A stretch of DNA of 64,000 nucleotides, taken from Bradyrhizobium japonicum USDA 6. Its GTDB lineage: Bacteria; Pseudomonadota; Alphaproteobacteria; Rhizobiales; Xanthobacteraceae. Position numbers and translations under genes: made by a program. This document shows positions 41,318 to 49,175 of the stretch, in pieces. Below the pieces are notes generated by a model, which was not told where the DNA came from, ran no database searches, and saw only the letters and a list, made by a program, of their open reading frames with translations. The DNA lies in the NCBI RefSeq assembly GCF_000284375.1, contig NC_017249.1, forward strand, positions 2,706,001 through 2,770,000, read 5' to 3'. How positions within the stretch are numbered: position 1 is the stretch's first letter; each line of letters starts with the position of its first letter.

Positions 41318-43261
41318 ATGTATAACGATTCTCTATTCAACGCTTTCGCTAAGTCGTTCGAGGCGAGAAGCCAACACGACATGTCGATGGCGGAATATCT
41401 GGAATCGTGTCGAAGCGATCCCATGAAATACGCGAACGCGGCCGAGCGACTGCTAGCAGCCATCGGTGAGCCCCAGACGATTGACACGGCCAAGGACCCA
41501 CGCCTTGGCCGTATTTTTTTGAACCGCACCATCCGGACCTATCCAGCTTTCGCCGGCTTCTACGGCATGGAAGAAACCATCGAGCGCATCGTCGGTTTCT
41601 TCCGTCACGCGGCGCAAGGCTTGGAGGAGCGCAAGCAGATCCTCTATCTGCTCGGCCCCGTCGGTGGCGGCAAATCCTCGCTCGCCGAGCGCTTGAAGTC
41701 GCTGATGGAAGTGCAGCCGATCTACGTGCTCAAAGCCGGCGATGAATTGAGCCCGGTGTTTGAAAGCCCGCTCAGCCTGTTTGATCCCGATCATCTCGGG
41801 CCGATGCTGGAGGAGAAGTACGGCATTCCGCGCCGGCGTCTCACCGGCCTGATGAGCCCGTGGTGCTACAAGCGGCTGGAAGCCTTCGGCGGCGACATTT
41901 CTCAATTCAGAGTCGCAAAAATCCAGCCGTCGCGGCTGCGCCAGATTGCGGTCTCCAAGACCGAGCCCGGCGACGAGAACAACCAGGACATCTCGTCGCT
42001 GGTCGGCAAGGTCGACATCCGCAAGCTCGAGACCTACGCGCAGAACGATCCCGACGCCTACAGCTATTCGGGCGGCCTCAATCGCGCCAACCAGGGCATC
42101 CTTGAATTCGTCGAGATGTTCAAGGCGCCGATCAAGATGCTGCATCCGTTGCTGACCGCAACGCAGGAAAACAACTACATCGGCACCGAGAATATCGGCG
42201 CGATTCCCTTCACCGGCGTGATCCTCGCGCACTCGAACGAAGCCGAGTGGTCGAGCTTCAAGGCCAACAAGAACAACGAGGCCTTCATCGATCGCATCTG
42301 CGTGATCAAGGTGCCGTACTGTCTCCGCGTCACCGAAGAGCAGAAGATCTACGAAAAGCTGATCCAGGGCTCGGAGCTGGCGGCTGCGCCGTGCGCACCC
42401 TCGACCCTGGAGACGCTGGCGCGGTTCTCGGTGATGTCGCGCCTGCGCAAGCACGAGAACTCCACGCTGTTCGGCAAGCTGCGGGTCTATGACGGCGAGA
42501 GCCTGAAGGAATCCGATCCGAAGGCACGGAGCGTCCAGGAATATCGCGATGCCGCCGGCGTCGACGAAGGCATGGACGGCGTCTCCACGCGCTTTGCCTT
42601 CAAGATCCTGGCTGCGACCTTCAACCACGATCCGCAGGAAGTCGCGGCCGACGCCGTGCATCTGATGTACGCGCTGGAGCAGTCGATCCGCCGCGAGCAG
42701 CTCCCCGAGGAAGTCGAGAAGCGCTATCTCGAATTCATCAAGGCCGAGCTGGCGCCGCGCTACGCCGAGTTCATCGGCAACGAGATCCAGAAGGCCTATC
42801 TCGAATCCTACTCGGATTACGGCCAGAATCTGTTCGACCGCTACGTCGACTACGCCGATGCCTGGATCGAGGATCAGGACTTCAAGGATGCCGACACCGG
42901 TCAGCTGCTGGATCGCGAGCTTTTGAACCAGGAACTGACGAAAATCGAGAAGCCGGCGGGCATCGCCAACCCGAAGGACTTCCGCAACGAGGTAGTCAAA
43001 TTCTCGTTACGGTCGCGGGCCCAGAACAGCGGCAAGAATCCGACCTGGATCTCCTACGAGAAGATTCGCGACGTGATCGAAAAGCGGATATTCTCGCAGG
43101 TCGAGGACCTGCTTCCGGTCATCTCCTTCGGGTCGAAGAAGGACGGCGAGACGGAGAAGAAGCACGGCGAGTTCGTCGCACGCATGGTGGAGCGCGGCTA
43201 CACCGAGCGTCAGGTTCGCCGGCTCGTCGAATGGTACATGCGTGTGAAGCAGGCCGGTTAA
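41318..43261 (+). CDS. prkA: PrkA family serine protein kinase / AAA+ ATPase (YeaG)
   Basis: A 647-residue YeaG/PrkA protein. It has an AAA+ domain with Walker A LLGPVGGGKSS (111-121) after the conserved HAAQGLEERKQILY, and a C-terminal kinase-like domain. In E. coli YeaG acts with YeaH in prolonged nitrogen starvation; Bacillus PrkA is linked to sporulation. The start at 41318 has GAGAGGG about five bases upstream; an in-frame GTG at 41291 would be near the transcription start and is not needed. The first 75 codons use several codons rare elsewhere in the gene and contain a terminator-like hairpin. Followed by yeaH after 13 bp. Confidence 0.95.
   Translation: MYNDSLFNAFAKSFEARSQHDMSMAEYLESCRSDPMKYANAAERLLAAIGEPQTIDTAKDPRLGRIFLNRTIRTYPAFAGFYGMEETIERIVGFFRHAAQGLEERKQILYLLGPVGGGKSSLAERLKSLMEVQPIYVLKAGDELSPVFESPLSLFDPDHLGPMLEEKYGIPRRRLTGLMSPWCYKRLEAFGGDISQFRVAKIQPSRLRQIAVSKTEPGDENNQDISSLVGKVDIRKLETYAQNDPDAYSYSGGLNRANQGILEFVEMFKAPIKMLHPLLTATQENNYIGTENIGAIPFTGVILAHSNEAEWSSFKANKNNEAFIDRICVIKVPYCLRVTEEQKIYEKLIQGSELAAAPCAPSTLETLARFSVMSRLRKHENSTLFGKLRVYDGESLKESDPKARSVQEYRDAAGVDEGMDGVSTRFAFKILAATFNHDPQEVAADAVHLMYALEQSIRREQLPEEVEKRYLEFIKAELAPRYAEFIGNEIQKAYLESYSDYGQNLFDRYVDYADAWIEDQDFKDADTGQLLDRELLNQELTKIEKPAGIANPKDFRNEVVKFSLRSRAQNSGKNPTWISYEKIRDVIEKRIFSQVEDLLPVISFGSKKDGETEKKHGEFVARMVERGYTERQVRRLVEWYMRVKQAG
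41486..41520 (+). terminator. intrinsic terminator-like hairpin inside prkA
   Basis: Arms ACGGCCAAGG (41486-41495) and CCTTGGCCGT (41503-41512) pair perfectly over 10 bp with a 7-base loop, followed by A and seven T (41514-41520). This is the classical Rho-independent terminator layout on the coding strand, about 200 bases into the predicted transcript. It covers codons 57-67 (TAKDPRLGRIF). It may cause premature termination when translation of prkA lags. Activity is not shown. Confidence 0.55.
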
Positions 43262-43274
43262 GGCGGATGGAAAA

Positions 43275-44558
43275 GTGCCCATTCACATTATTGACAGGCG
43301 CCTGAATCCAGGCGGCAAGAGTCTTGAGAACCGGCAGCGGTTCTTGCGTCGGGCCAAATCCCTGGTGCAGGGCGCCGTCAAGAAGACCTCGCAGGAACGC
43401 GACATCAAGGATGTCCTGGAGGGTGGTGAGGTCACGATACCGCTCGACGGCATGCACGAGCCGCGTTTCCGCCGTGAAGGCGGAACGCGTGACATGGTGT
43501 TGCCCGGGAACAAGAAGTTCATCGAGGGCGATTACCTCCAGCGATCCGGCCAGGGCGGCGCCAAGGATTCCGGTCCCGGAGAAGGCGACAGCGAGGACGC
43601 GTTCCGCTTCGTCCTCTCCCGCGACGAGTTCGTGGATCTGTTCCTCGACGACCTCGAGCTGCCGGATCTTGCCAAGCGCAAGATCGCGCAGACCGAGAGC
43701 GAGGGCATCCAGCGCGCCGGCTACACCACGTCCGGCTCGCCCGCCAACATCTCGGTCAGCCGGACGGTGAAGCTCGCGCTGGCGCGCCGCATCGCGCTCA
43801 GGCGTCCCCGCAAGGAGGAGATCGAGGAGCTGGAAGCCGCGATCGCGGCATGCACCGACGAAGACGAGCGTGTGCTGCTGCTCGCCGAGCTCGAAAAGCT
43901 GAAGGCGAAGACCAAGCGCATTCCCTTCGTCGACCCGCTCGATATCCGCTACCGTCGCTACGAGAAGGTGCCGCGGCCGGTCGCGCAGGCGGTGATGTTC
44001 TGCCTGATGGACGTCTCCGGCTCGATGTCCGAGCACATGAAGGACCTCGCCAAGCGCTTCTACATGCTGCTCTACGTGTTCCTGAAGCGGCGCTACAAGC
44101 ATGTCGAGATCGTCTTCATCCGCCACACCGACCGCGCCGAGGAGGTGGACGAGCAGACCTTCTTCTACGGTCCGGCCTCGGGCGGCACGCTGGTCTCCAG
44201 CGCGCTCCACGCCATGCACGAGATCGTGCGCGAGCGCTTCAACCCGTCGGACTGGAACATCTACGCTGCGCAAGCCTCGGACGGCGACAATTCCTATTCC
44301 GACGGCGAGCTCACGGGCATGCTGCTGACCGACAAGATCCTGCCGGTCTGCCAGTTCTTTGCCTATCTCGAGGTCGGGGAGTCCGGCGGCAGCGCCTTCG
44401 ATCTCTCTGACTCCTCGCTCTGGACCCTCTACGACCGCCTGCGCAACAGCGGCGCACCGCTCTCGATGCGCAAGGTCAGCGAGCGCAGCGAGATCTTCCC
44501 GGTGTTCCACGATCTGTTCCAGCGCCGCGAAACTTCCCAGGAGAAAGCCGCTCCATGA
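43275..44558 (+). CDS. yeaH: YeaH/UPF0229 family VWA-domain protein
   Basis: A 427-residue DUF444 protein. The N-terminus HIIDRRLNPGGKSLENRQRF and HEPRFRREGGTRDMVLPGN are family marks. A C-terminal von Willebrand A domain carries the metal site MDVSGSMSE and later SDGDNSYSDG. A long acidic/helical segment (about 175-220) precedes it. It is the usual partner of PrkA/YeaG, possibly a scaffold or substrate. Start GTG at 43275; the stop overlaps the spoVR ATG. Confidence 0.94.
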   Translation: MPIHIIDRRLNPGGKSLENRQRFLRRAKSLVQGAVKKTSQERDIKDVLEGGEVTIPLDGMHEPRFRREGGTRDMVLPGNKKFIEGDYLQRSGQGGAKDSGPGEGDSEDAFRFVLSRDEFVDLFLDDLELPDLAKRKIAQTESEGIQRAGYTTSGSPANISVSRTVKLALARRIALRRPRKEEIEELEAAIAACTDEDERVLLLAELEKLKAKTKRIPFVDPLDIRYRRYEKVPRPVAQAVMFCLMDVSGSMSEHMKDLAKRFYMLLYVFLKRRYKHVEIVFIRHTDRAEEVDEQTFFYGPASGGTLVSSALHAMHEIVRERFNPSDWNIYAAQASDGDNSYSDGELTGMLLTDKILPVCQFFAYLEVGESGGSAFDLSDSSLWTLYDRLRNSGAPLSMRKVSERSEIFPVFHDLFQRRETSQEKAAP

Positions 44559-46090
44559 CGGAACGCTTGTTCGAAGGCGCCGATTGGGATTTCCACACCT
44601 TGCAGCGCATCACCGATGCCTGCGAGGAGGTGGCGATGAAGGATCTCGGGCTCGACGTCTATCCGAACCAGATCGAGGTCATCACCGCCGAGCAGATGCT
44701 GGATGCCTACTCCTCCGTCGGCATGCCGCTGTTCTACAAGCACTGGTCGTTCGGCAAGCACTTCGCGTTCCACGAGGCCTCGTATCGCAAGGGCCTGATG
44801 GGGCTCGCCTATGAGATCGTGATCAACTCCTCGCCCTGCATCTCCTACCTGATGGAGGAGAACACGGCGACGATGCAGACGCTGGTGATCGCGCACGCCG
44901 CCTTCGGCCACAACCACTTCTTCAAGAACAACTATCTGTTCAAGCAGTGGACCGACGCCGACGGCATCCTGGACTATCTCGACTTTGCCAAGAACTACGT
45001 CATGACCTGCGAGGAGCGCTACGGCCGCGTCGAGGTCGAGCGCACCCTGGATGCCGCGCATGCGCTGATGTCGCACGGCATCGACCGCTATCCCGGCAAG
45101 AAGAAGCTGGATCTGCGCTCCGAGGAGAAGCGGGCAGGGCGCCGCCGTCAGCACGAGGAGGAAGTCTTCAACGACCTCTGGCGCACCGTGCCGAAGGGGG
45201 CGTCGAAGACCCGCTCCGCGCTCAGCATCGAACGCCGCCGCAAGCTGCTCGGCCTGCCGCAGGAAAACCTGCTCTACTTCCTGGAGAAGAGCGCGCCGCG
45301 GCTGGCGCCCTGGCAGCGCGAGCTTTTGCGCATCGTCCGCCACATCGCGCAATATTTCTATCCGCAGAGCCAGACCAAGGTGATGAACGAGGGGACGGCG
45401 ACCTACGTCCACTATCGCATCATGACCAAGCTGCATCAGCAAGGCCGCATCTCCGACGGCAACTTCCTCGAATTCCTGCAATCGCACACCAATGTGGTGT
45501 TCCAGCCCGAATTCGACGATCCGCGCTTCTCCGGCTTCAATCCCTATGCGCTCGGCTTTGCAGTGATGCAGGACATCGAGCGCATCGTCACCAGGCCGGA
45601 GGACGAGGACCGCGAGTGGTTCCCCGATATTGCTGGCAAGAACGACGTGATGGGCGTGCTGCGCGACGTCTGGGCCAACTACCGTGACGAAAGCTTCATC
45701 GCGCAGTTCCTGAGCCCGAAGCTGATGCGGCACTTCCGCATGTTCCACCTGCACGACGATCCCGAGGAGCGCGCCGGCATCCGGGTCGATGCCATCCACG
45801 ACGATCGCGGCTTCCGCCGGGTGCGGCGCGAGCTGGCGCGGCAGCATGATGTTGGCTTCATCGATGCCAATATCGAAGTGGTCGACGTCGATCTCTCCGG
45901 CGACCGCCGGCTGATCCTGCATCACCACGTCATCAAGGGCTCGCAGCTCAACGAGACCGACGCCAAGCGCGTGCTCCAGCACCTCGCCGATCTCTGGACC
46001 TACGACGTCTCGCTGATCGAGGTCGATGCCAACGACAAGGTCCTGCGCGAATATGTCGTAAGCCCGCGTCCGATCCCGGCGGCGGCCTGA
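44555..46090 (+). CDS. spoVR: SpoVR family protein
   Basis: A 511-residue SpoVR-like protein (E. coli YcgB, 510 residues). Recognisable parts: MPLFYKHWSFGKHFAFHE, IVINSSPCISYLMEENT, AHAAFGHNHFFKNNYLF and MNEGTATYVHYRIM, with His and Glu residues that suggest a metal site, though no activity is known. It overlaps yeaH by four bases (ATGA), so prkA, yeaH and spoVR form one translationally linked operon, the common arrangement outside spore formers. Confidence 0.95.
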   Translation: MTERLFEGADWDFHTLQRITDACEEVAMKDLGLDVYPNQIEVITAEQMLDAYSSVGMPLFYKHWSFGKHFAFHEASYRKGLMGLAYEIVINSSPCISYLMEENTATMQTLVIAHAAFGHNHFFKNNYLFKQWTDADGILDYLDFAKNYVMTCEERYGRVEVERTLDAAHALMSHGIDRYPGKKKLDLRSEEKRAGRRRQHEEEVFNDLWRTVPKGASKTRSALSIERRRKLLGLPQENLLYFLEKSAPRLAPWQRELLRIVRHIAQYFYPQSQTKVMNEGTATYVHYRIMTKLHQQGRISDGNFLEFLQSHTNVVFQPEFDDPRFSGFNPYALGFAVMQDIERIVTRPEDEDREWFPDIAGKNDVMGVLRDVWANYRDESFIAQFLSPKLMRHFRMFHLHDDPEERAGIRVDAIHDDRGFRRVRRELARQHDVGFIDANIEVVDVDLSGDRRLILHHHVIKGSQLNETDAKRVLQHLADLWTYDVSLIEVDANDKVLREYVVSPRPIPAAA

Positions 46091-46097
46091 GGCAGCT

Positions 46098-46133
46098 GAG
46101 GAGACCGCAGAGCGGTCGTCTCGAAGGACGAGG
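46098..46133 (+). repeat. GAGGAG-stem-GTCTCGAA palindromic repeat, copy 1
   Basis: GAGGAG, then a stem ACCGC/GCGGT, then CGTCTCGAAGGACGAGG, starting eight bases after the spoVR stop. The same layout (GAGGAG, GC-rich stem, TCTCGAA, then an A/G-rich end) recurs at 57719-57754. Probably an interspersed intergenic element that may also act as the 3' end of the operon mRNA. Confidence 0.55.
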
Positions 46134-46179
46134 CGCTCGCTCCGGCCGTCACCAAGAACTTGCATCGACCTAATGTGGT

Positions 46180-46620
46180 CTAAGTCGATCGCTTCTTCGC
46201 CGGCTTCTTCTTGGACGCATTCAGCTCCACCGCCGCGCGGATCAGCGCCTTCAATGCCTTCTCGTTGATCTTTTCGCCTTCGCGAATGTCGATCGCGCGG
46301 CGCACGTTTCCGTCGAGGCTCGAATTGAACAGGCCGGCCGGGTCGTCCAGCGCCGCGCCCTTGGCGAAAGTCAGCTTCACGACGGCCTTGTAGGTCTCGC
46401 CGGTGCAGATGATGCCGTCGTGCTCCCACACGGGAACGCCGCGCCATTTCCATTCCTCGACGACGTCAGGATCGGCCTCCTTGATCAGGCCGCGGATTCG
46501 CCCCAGCATCTCGCCGCGCCAGTCACCGAGCTCCTTGATCCTGCCGTCGATCATCCTGGAGGGTGAAGCGCCGTCCGTCTTGGTCGCGCTGCTTGTCTTC
46601 GCGGTTACCGCCTTCTTCAT
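46180..46620 (-). CDS. DUF1801 domain-containing protein
   Basis: A 146-residue protein with a basic Lys/Ala/Ser-rich N-terminus, the DUF1801 core (IRGLIKEADPDVVEEWKWRG, VWEHDGIICTGETYKAVVKL, LTFAKGAALDDPAGLFNSSL) and a Lys-rich tail. The fold is YdhG-like and the function unknown. The ATG at 46620 has GAGG eight bases upstream, inside the end of the preceding small gene. Two bases separate the genes, so they are co-transcribed. Confidence 0.85.
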   Translation of the reverse strand: MKKAVTAKTSSATKTDGASPSRMIDGRIKELGDWRGEMLGRIRGLIKEADPDVVEEWKWRGVPVWEHDGIICTGETYKAVVKLTFAKGAALDDPAGLFNSSLDGNVRRAIDIREGEKINEKALKALIRAAVELNASKKKPAKKRST

Positions 46621-46622
46621 GA

Positions 46623-46841
46623 TCACGCCTCTTGCCGCGCGTCGCTGCGACGGCCGACATAGGGCAGCGCGAACATGTAGAGCCCGGTAGCGAGCAACGG
46701 AATCAGCGGGACGAATGCCAGCAGCCCGATCCAGGTGGCCTGGATTTGCAGCGTCAAGGCAACAATGTTCGCGATCACGGCGAGCGTGAAAGCAATGGAC
46801 AGCCAGCGATGGATCTGTCGAACCCACATATTCCCGGTCAA
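46623..46841 (-). CDS. small two-span membrane protein, 72 aa
   Basis: Unknown family. Two hydrophobic segments (about residues 15-32 and 38-58) and a basic C-terminus (GRRSDARQEA). The start is TTG at 46841: AGGAGG lies five bases before it and decides the start over the later ATG in MTGNMW. It ends two bases before the DUF1801 gene. Confidence 0.65.
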   Translation of the reverse strand: MTGNMWVRQIHRWLSIAFTLAVIANIVALTLQIQATWIGLLAFVPLIPLLATGLYMFALPYVGRRSDARQEA

Positions 46842-46885
46842 TGAAACCTCCTCTTGAGATGATCGAATGAAGGCCGGCGACGGAC

Positions 46886-47317
46886 CTAGTCAGCCCGCGC
46901 CAGCACCTCGTCCAGCTTGGCGAAGAACTGCTTCCAGCCGGCATGCGCGCCGCCATAGGCCTGCTTCTGCGTCGGGCTGAAGCCCGCCTGCTCGACGCGC
47001 AAATGCGTGCCCGCGTTCGTCGGTGTCAGCGTGAAGGTCACCACGCTTTTCAGATCGAACGCCGCGTCCTCATGCGAGAAATTCCAGGTATAGGCGAGCG
47101 CGCGCTGCGGCTCGATGGTGAGGACCTCGCAGTCCAGCACGCCGCCCCATTCGCCGCGAAGATTGAAGCGATGACCGACGACCGGCTTGAAGTCGTTCTT
47201 CATCAGCCATTCCTCGATCAGATGCGGCTGCGTCAGCGCGCGCCAGATCCGCTCGGCCGGAAAGGCGAATTCGCGCTCGATCACCACGGAGCGCATCTCG
47301 GCGGCGGCTTCGGTCAT
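46886..47317 (-). CDS. SRPBCC family protein (AHSA1-type)
   Basis: A 143-residue START-like ligand-binding protein. FAFPAERIWRALTQPHLIEE, GVLDCEVLTIEPQRALAYTW and the C-terminal GGAHAGWKQFFAKLDEVLA fit the activator-of-Hsp90-like SRPBCC group. The ATG at 47317 overlaps the ArsR stop (ATGA). ArsR-SRPBCC pairs are common and the regulator likely controls its neighbour; ligand unknown. Confidence 0.88.
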   Translation of the reverse strand: MTEAAAEMRSVVIEREFAFPAERIWRALTQPHLIEEWLMKNDFKPVVGHRFNLRGEWGGVLDCEVLTIEPQRALAYTWNFSHEDAAFDLKSVVTFTLTPTNAGTHLRVEQAGFSPTQKQAYGGAHAGWKQFFAKLDEVLARAD

Positions 47318-47637
47318 TGGTCCATCCTCTTCAGGAGATCGTCGAGTGCATCGAGCCGGTTCTGCCAGAAGCCGGCCATCTGGCCGGTCCAGTCGATCAG
47401 CGGATTCAGCGCGCCCGGCTGCGCGCTGTAATGGGTCTGGCGTCCTGCATGGCGGTCGCGCACCAGCCCGGCCTGCTTCAGCGCGCCGAGATGTTTCGAG
47501 ACCGCCGGCTGGGAAACGCCTGAGGTCGCGGTCAGTGCTCCGACCGTCTGCTCGCCGTCGCGGCACAGCCGCTCGAAGATCGCCCTCCGGGTCGGATCGG
47601 CGAGCGTCCTGAACAGAAGATCGTGCGCGGCGGACAT
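47314..47637 (-). CDS. ArsR family transcriptional regulator
   Basis: A 107-residue winged-helix repressor: HDLLFRTLADPTRRAIFERL, then the recognition region SGVSQPAVSKHLGALKQAGL and the wing VRDRHAGRQTHYS. No cysteine metal site is evident, so it probably does not sense metal. The start at 47637 is preferred; an in-frame ATG at 47655 lies inside the operator palindrome. It is the first gene of a two-gene operon with the SRPBCC gene. Confidence 0.88.
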   Translation of the reverse strand: MSAAHDLLFRTLADPTRRAIFERLCRDGEQTVGALTATSGVSQPAVSKHLGALKQAGLVRDRHAGRQTHYSAQPGALNPLIDWTGQMAGFWQNRLDALDDLLKRMDQ

Positions 47638-47643
47638 GTGAAA

Positions 47644-47689
47644 TCCATAACCCATAAGTTATGGATAAACTCATAACTCTGGAGTTATG
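47644..47689 (-). promoter_or_regulatory. paired palindromic operators before the arsR-type gene
   Basis: Palindrome 1: TCCATAAC (47644-47651) / GTTATGGA (47658-47665), 6-base spacer. Palindrome 2: CATAACTC (47672-47679) / GAGTTATG (47682-47689), 2-base spacer. They share the half-site GTTATG and begin seven bases upstream of the proposed start. AT-rich imperfect repeats of this size are typical for ArsR repressors, so autoregulation is likely. Confidence 0.65.
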
Positions 47690-47742
47690 GATAAGTCAAG
47701 CGGATTGGGAGGATGTGGCGTTCGCTGGCGCAACCCTATCCA

Positions 47743-47830
47743 CCGTCATTGCGAGGAGCCCTTGCGACGAAGCAATCCAGTCTGCCTCCGCGGAGGGGAC
47801 TGGATTGCTTCGCTGCGCTCGCAATGACGG
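47743..47830. repeat. long nested palindromic repeat (CCGTCATTGCGAG family)
   Basis: Outer arms CCGTCATTGCGAG and CTCGCAATGACGG, inner arms CGAAGCAATCCAGTC and GACTGGATTGCTTCG, centre CCTCCGCGGAGG. The element folds end to end into one long hairpin. I recognise it as a dispersed repeat common in Bradyrhizobium and relatives. It lies between the arsR operators and the convergent end of the dsrE-type gene. Confidence 0.85.
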
Positions 47831-47857
47831 AGAATGTGGCGGCGCCGCGCGCAGCGC

Positions 47858-48307
47858 CTAAGGCCGCAGGTAGAGATAACCCTGCGACTGGAGCTCGGCC
47901 AAACGGACCACGCCGCCCTTCTCCGCGCTGACGAAGCCCGGCAGCAAACCCGTCAGCGTGACGTTCTGCGCCTTCATCGTGTTGGCGCACGCCGCGAGCT
48001 CGACACCGTCCCTGGAGAAATCGCCGACGCGCTTGCCGAGGTCGGGGTTGGCCTGCGCCCGGTGAAACGCCTTCAGCGCCGGCCCGTGGATCACCAGCGC
48101 GATGGTGACGTGTTGGGGACCGCCGACGCCGTCAATGTGGTTCTGGATGTTGCCGAGCACGAAATTGACCTTCTCGGCGTCGCTCAGGTGATAGACGACC
48201 TTGAGCTTGTTGCCCGCGCCGGCTTCCGTCGCCGCCTTCGCGCTGGAGCCGCCAAGCGCCGCGCCCAGGGCCGAGACGGCGCTCCACAAGATGCTCCGGC
48301 GGTTCAT
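47858..48307 (-). CDS. exported DsrE family protein
   Basis: A 149-residue protein with an N-terminal signal (MNRRSILWSAVSALGAALGG, cleavage probably near AKA at 25) and a DsrE/DsrF-like domain: VVYHLSDAEKVNFVLGNIQN, ALVIHGPALKAF, and Cys108 in ELAACANTM, the position used for sulfur transfer in the family. Cytoplasmic DsrE proteins carry sulfur; a periplasmic one has no known role. The twin arginine might allow Tat export, but the motif is incomplete. Confidence 0.85.
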   Translation of the reverse strand: MNRRSILWSAVSALGAALGGSSAKAATEAGAGNKLKVVYHLSDAEKVNFVLGNIQNHIDGVGGPQHVTIALVIHGPALKAFHRAQANPDLGKRVGDFSRDGVELAACANTMKAQNVTLTGLLPGFVSAEKGGVVRLAELQSQGYLYLRP

Positions 48308-48346
48308 GGCGATCTCCCTCGACTGGCCTGATTTCGCCGAGGCCTA

Positions 48347-48967
48347 TCACTTGTGACGCAGCGCGGCGAGTTCCTTGCGGTCCGTCACCAGCGAGGCGCA
48401 TTCGCTGTTGTCGGTGCGGTCGAGGCGGAAAATGCCGTCGTCGGCACCAGCGACCAGCGATTGCTCGGCTTCGTCATCCGGCTTGTTGTTCTGCCAGACC
48501 CTGACCCGCGCCAGCCGTACGATCGCCGACTTGTCGTCCCTGGAGAGCGCAACGCCGATACCGCCGCCTTCGCAGTCGACACCGCAGCCGAGCCGGATCT
48601 CTATGCCGTCCTCGGTGAAAACAGCGTGGTTACAGGAGCCACTGGAGTCGAAATCGCCGGCGCGGTGGCGGTATCTGAAGCCGAGCCGGAAGGAGTTGTG
48701 CAGCTCCTTGTCCTCCTTGTCCAATTCCGCCGAGACCAGCAGTTTCATCGAGGCGACCTTCTGCTTCGGATGCCGCGCCAGATGCGCGGCATCGTAGCGG
48801 CGGACGAAGCAGGCATAGGCCTTGCGGCCGGGCGTCCCGGCATACATGCGCGTGTTGAAGGTTTCGGCCTCGGCCTTGGTCGGCTCGCGGATATCGTCGG
48901 CCTCCTCGGCGCGGGCGGCGCCGACGAAGGCGGCAAGGACAAGCGGAAGGAGGAGGGCAAGCTTCAT
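48347..48967 (-). CDS. exported protein of unknown function, 206 aa
   Basis: Signal peptide MKLALLLPLVLAAFVGAARA, then a mature domain with Cys residues at AYACFVRRY, GSCNHAVF, GCGVDCEGGG and NSECASL, suggesting disulfides. I recognise no family. The start at 48967 is fixed by the signal peptide; a frame extension to 49039 is unsupported. A fragment of a related gene lies at 49753-49968 (shared AYACFxRRxDAxHL). Confidence 0.75.
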   Translation of the reverse strand: MKLALLLPLVLAAFVGAARAEEADDIREPTKAEAETFNTRMYAGTPGRKAYACFVRRYDAAHLARHPKQKVASMKLLVSAELDKEDKELHNSFRLGFRYRHRAGDFDSSGSCNHAVFTEDGIEIRLGCGVDCEGGGIGVALSRDDKSAIVRLARVRVWQNNKPDDEAEQSLVAGADDGIFRLDRTDNSECASLVTDRKELAALRHK

Positions 48968-49175
48968 GGTCGCACCGGGCGCGTGAACTGTTGACGGCCG
49001 CATCGGAGGGGGTGAGAGCCGACTGGCGGTTAGTCGCAAGCCGAACGCCGCGCGTTCAAGTGCCGATGCCTTGCATTCCCGAGGGCAGCCTCGCGCAAGG
49101 TTCCAGTCCTAATGACTTGGAAGACGGGGCGTTCGTAAACCCAGGGTTGCTGCAAAAGGCTGGTGGCGGTCGAAC

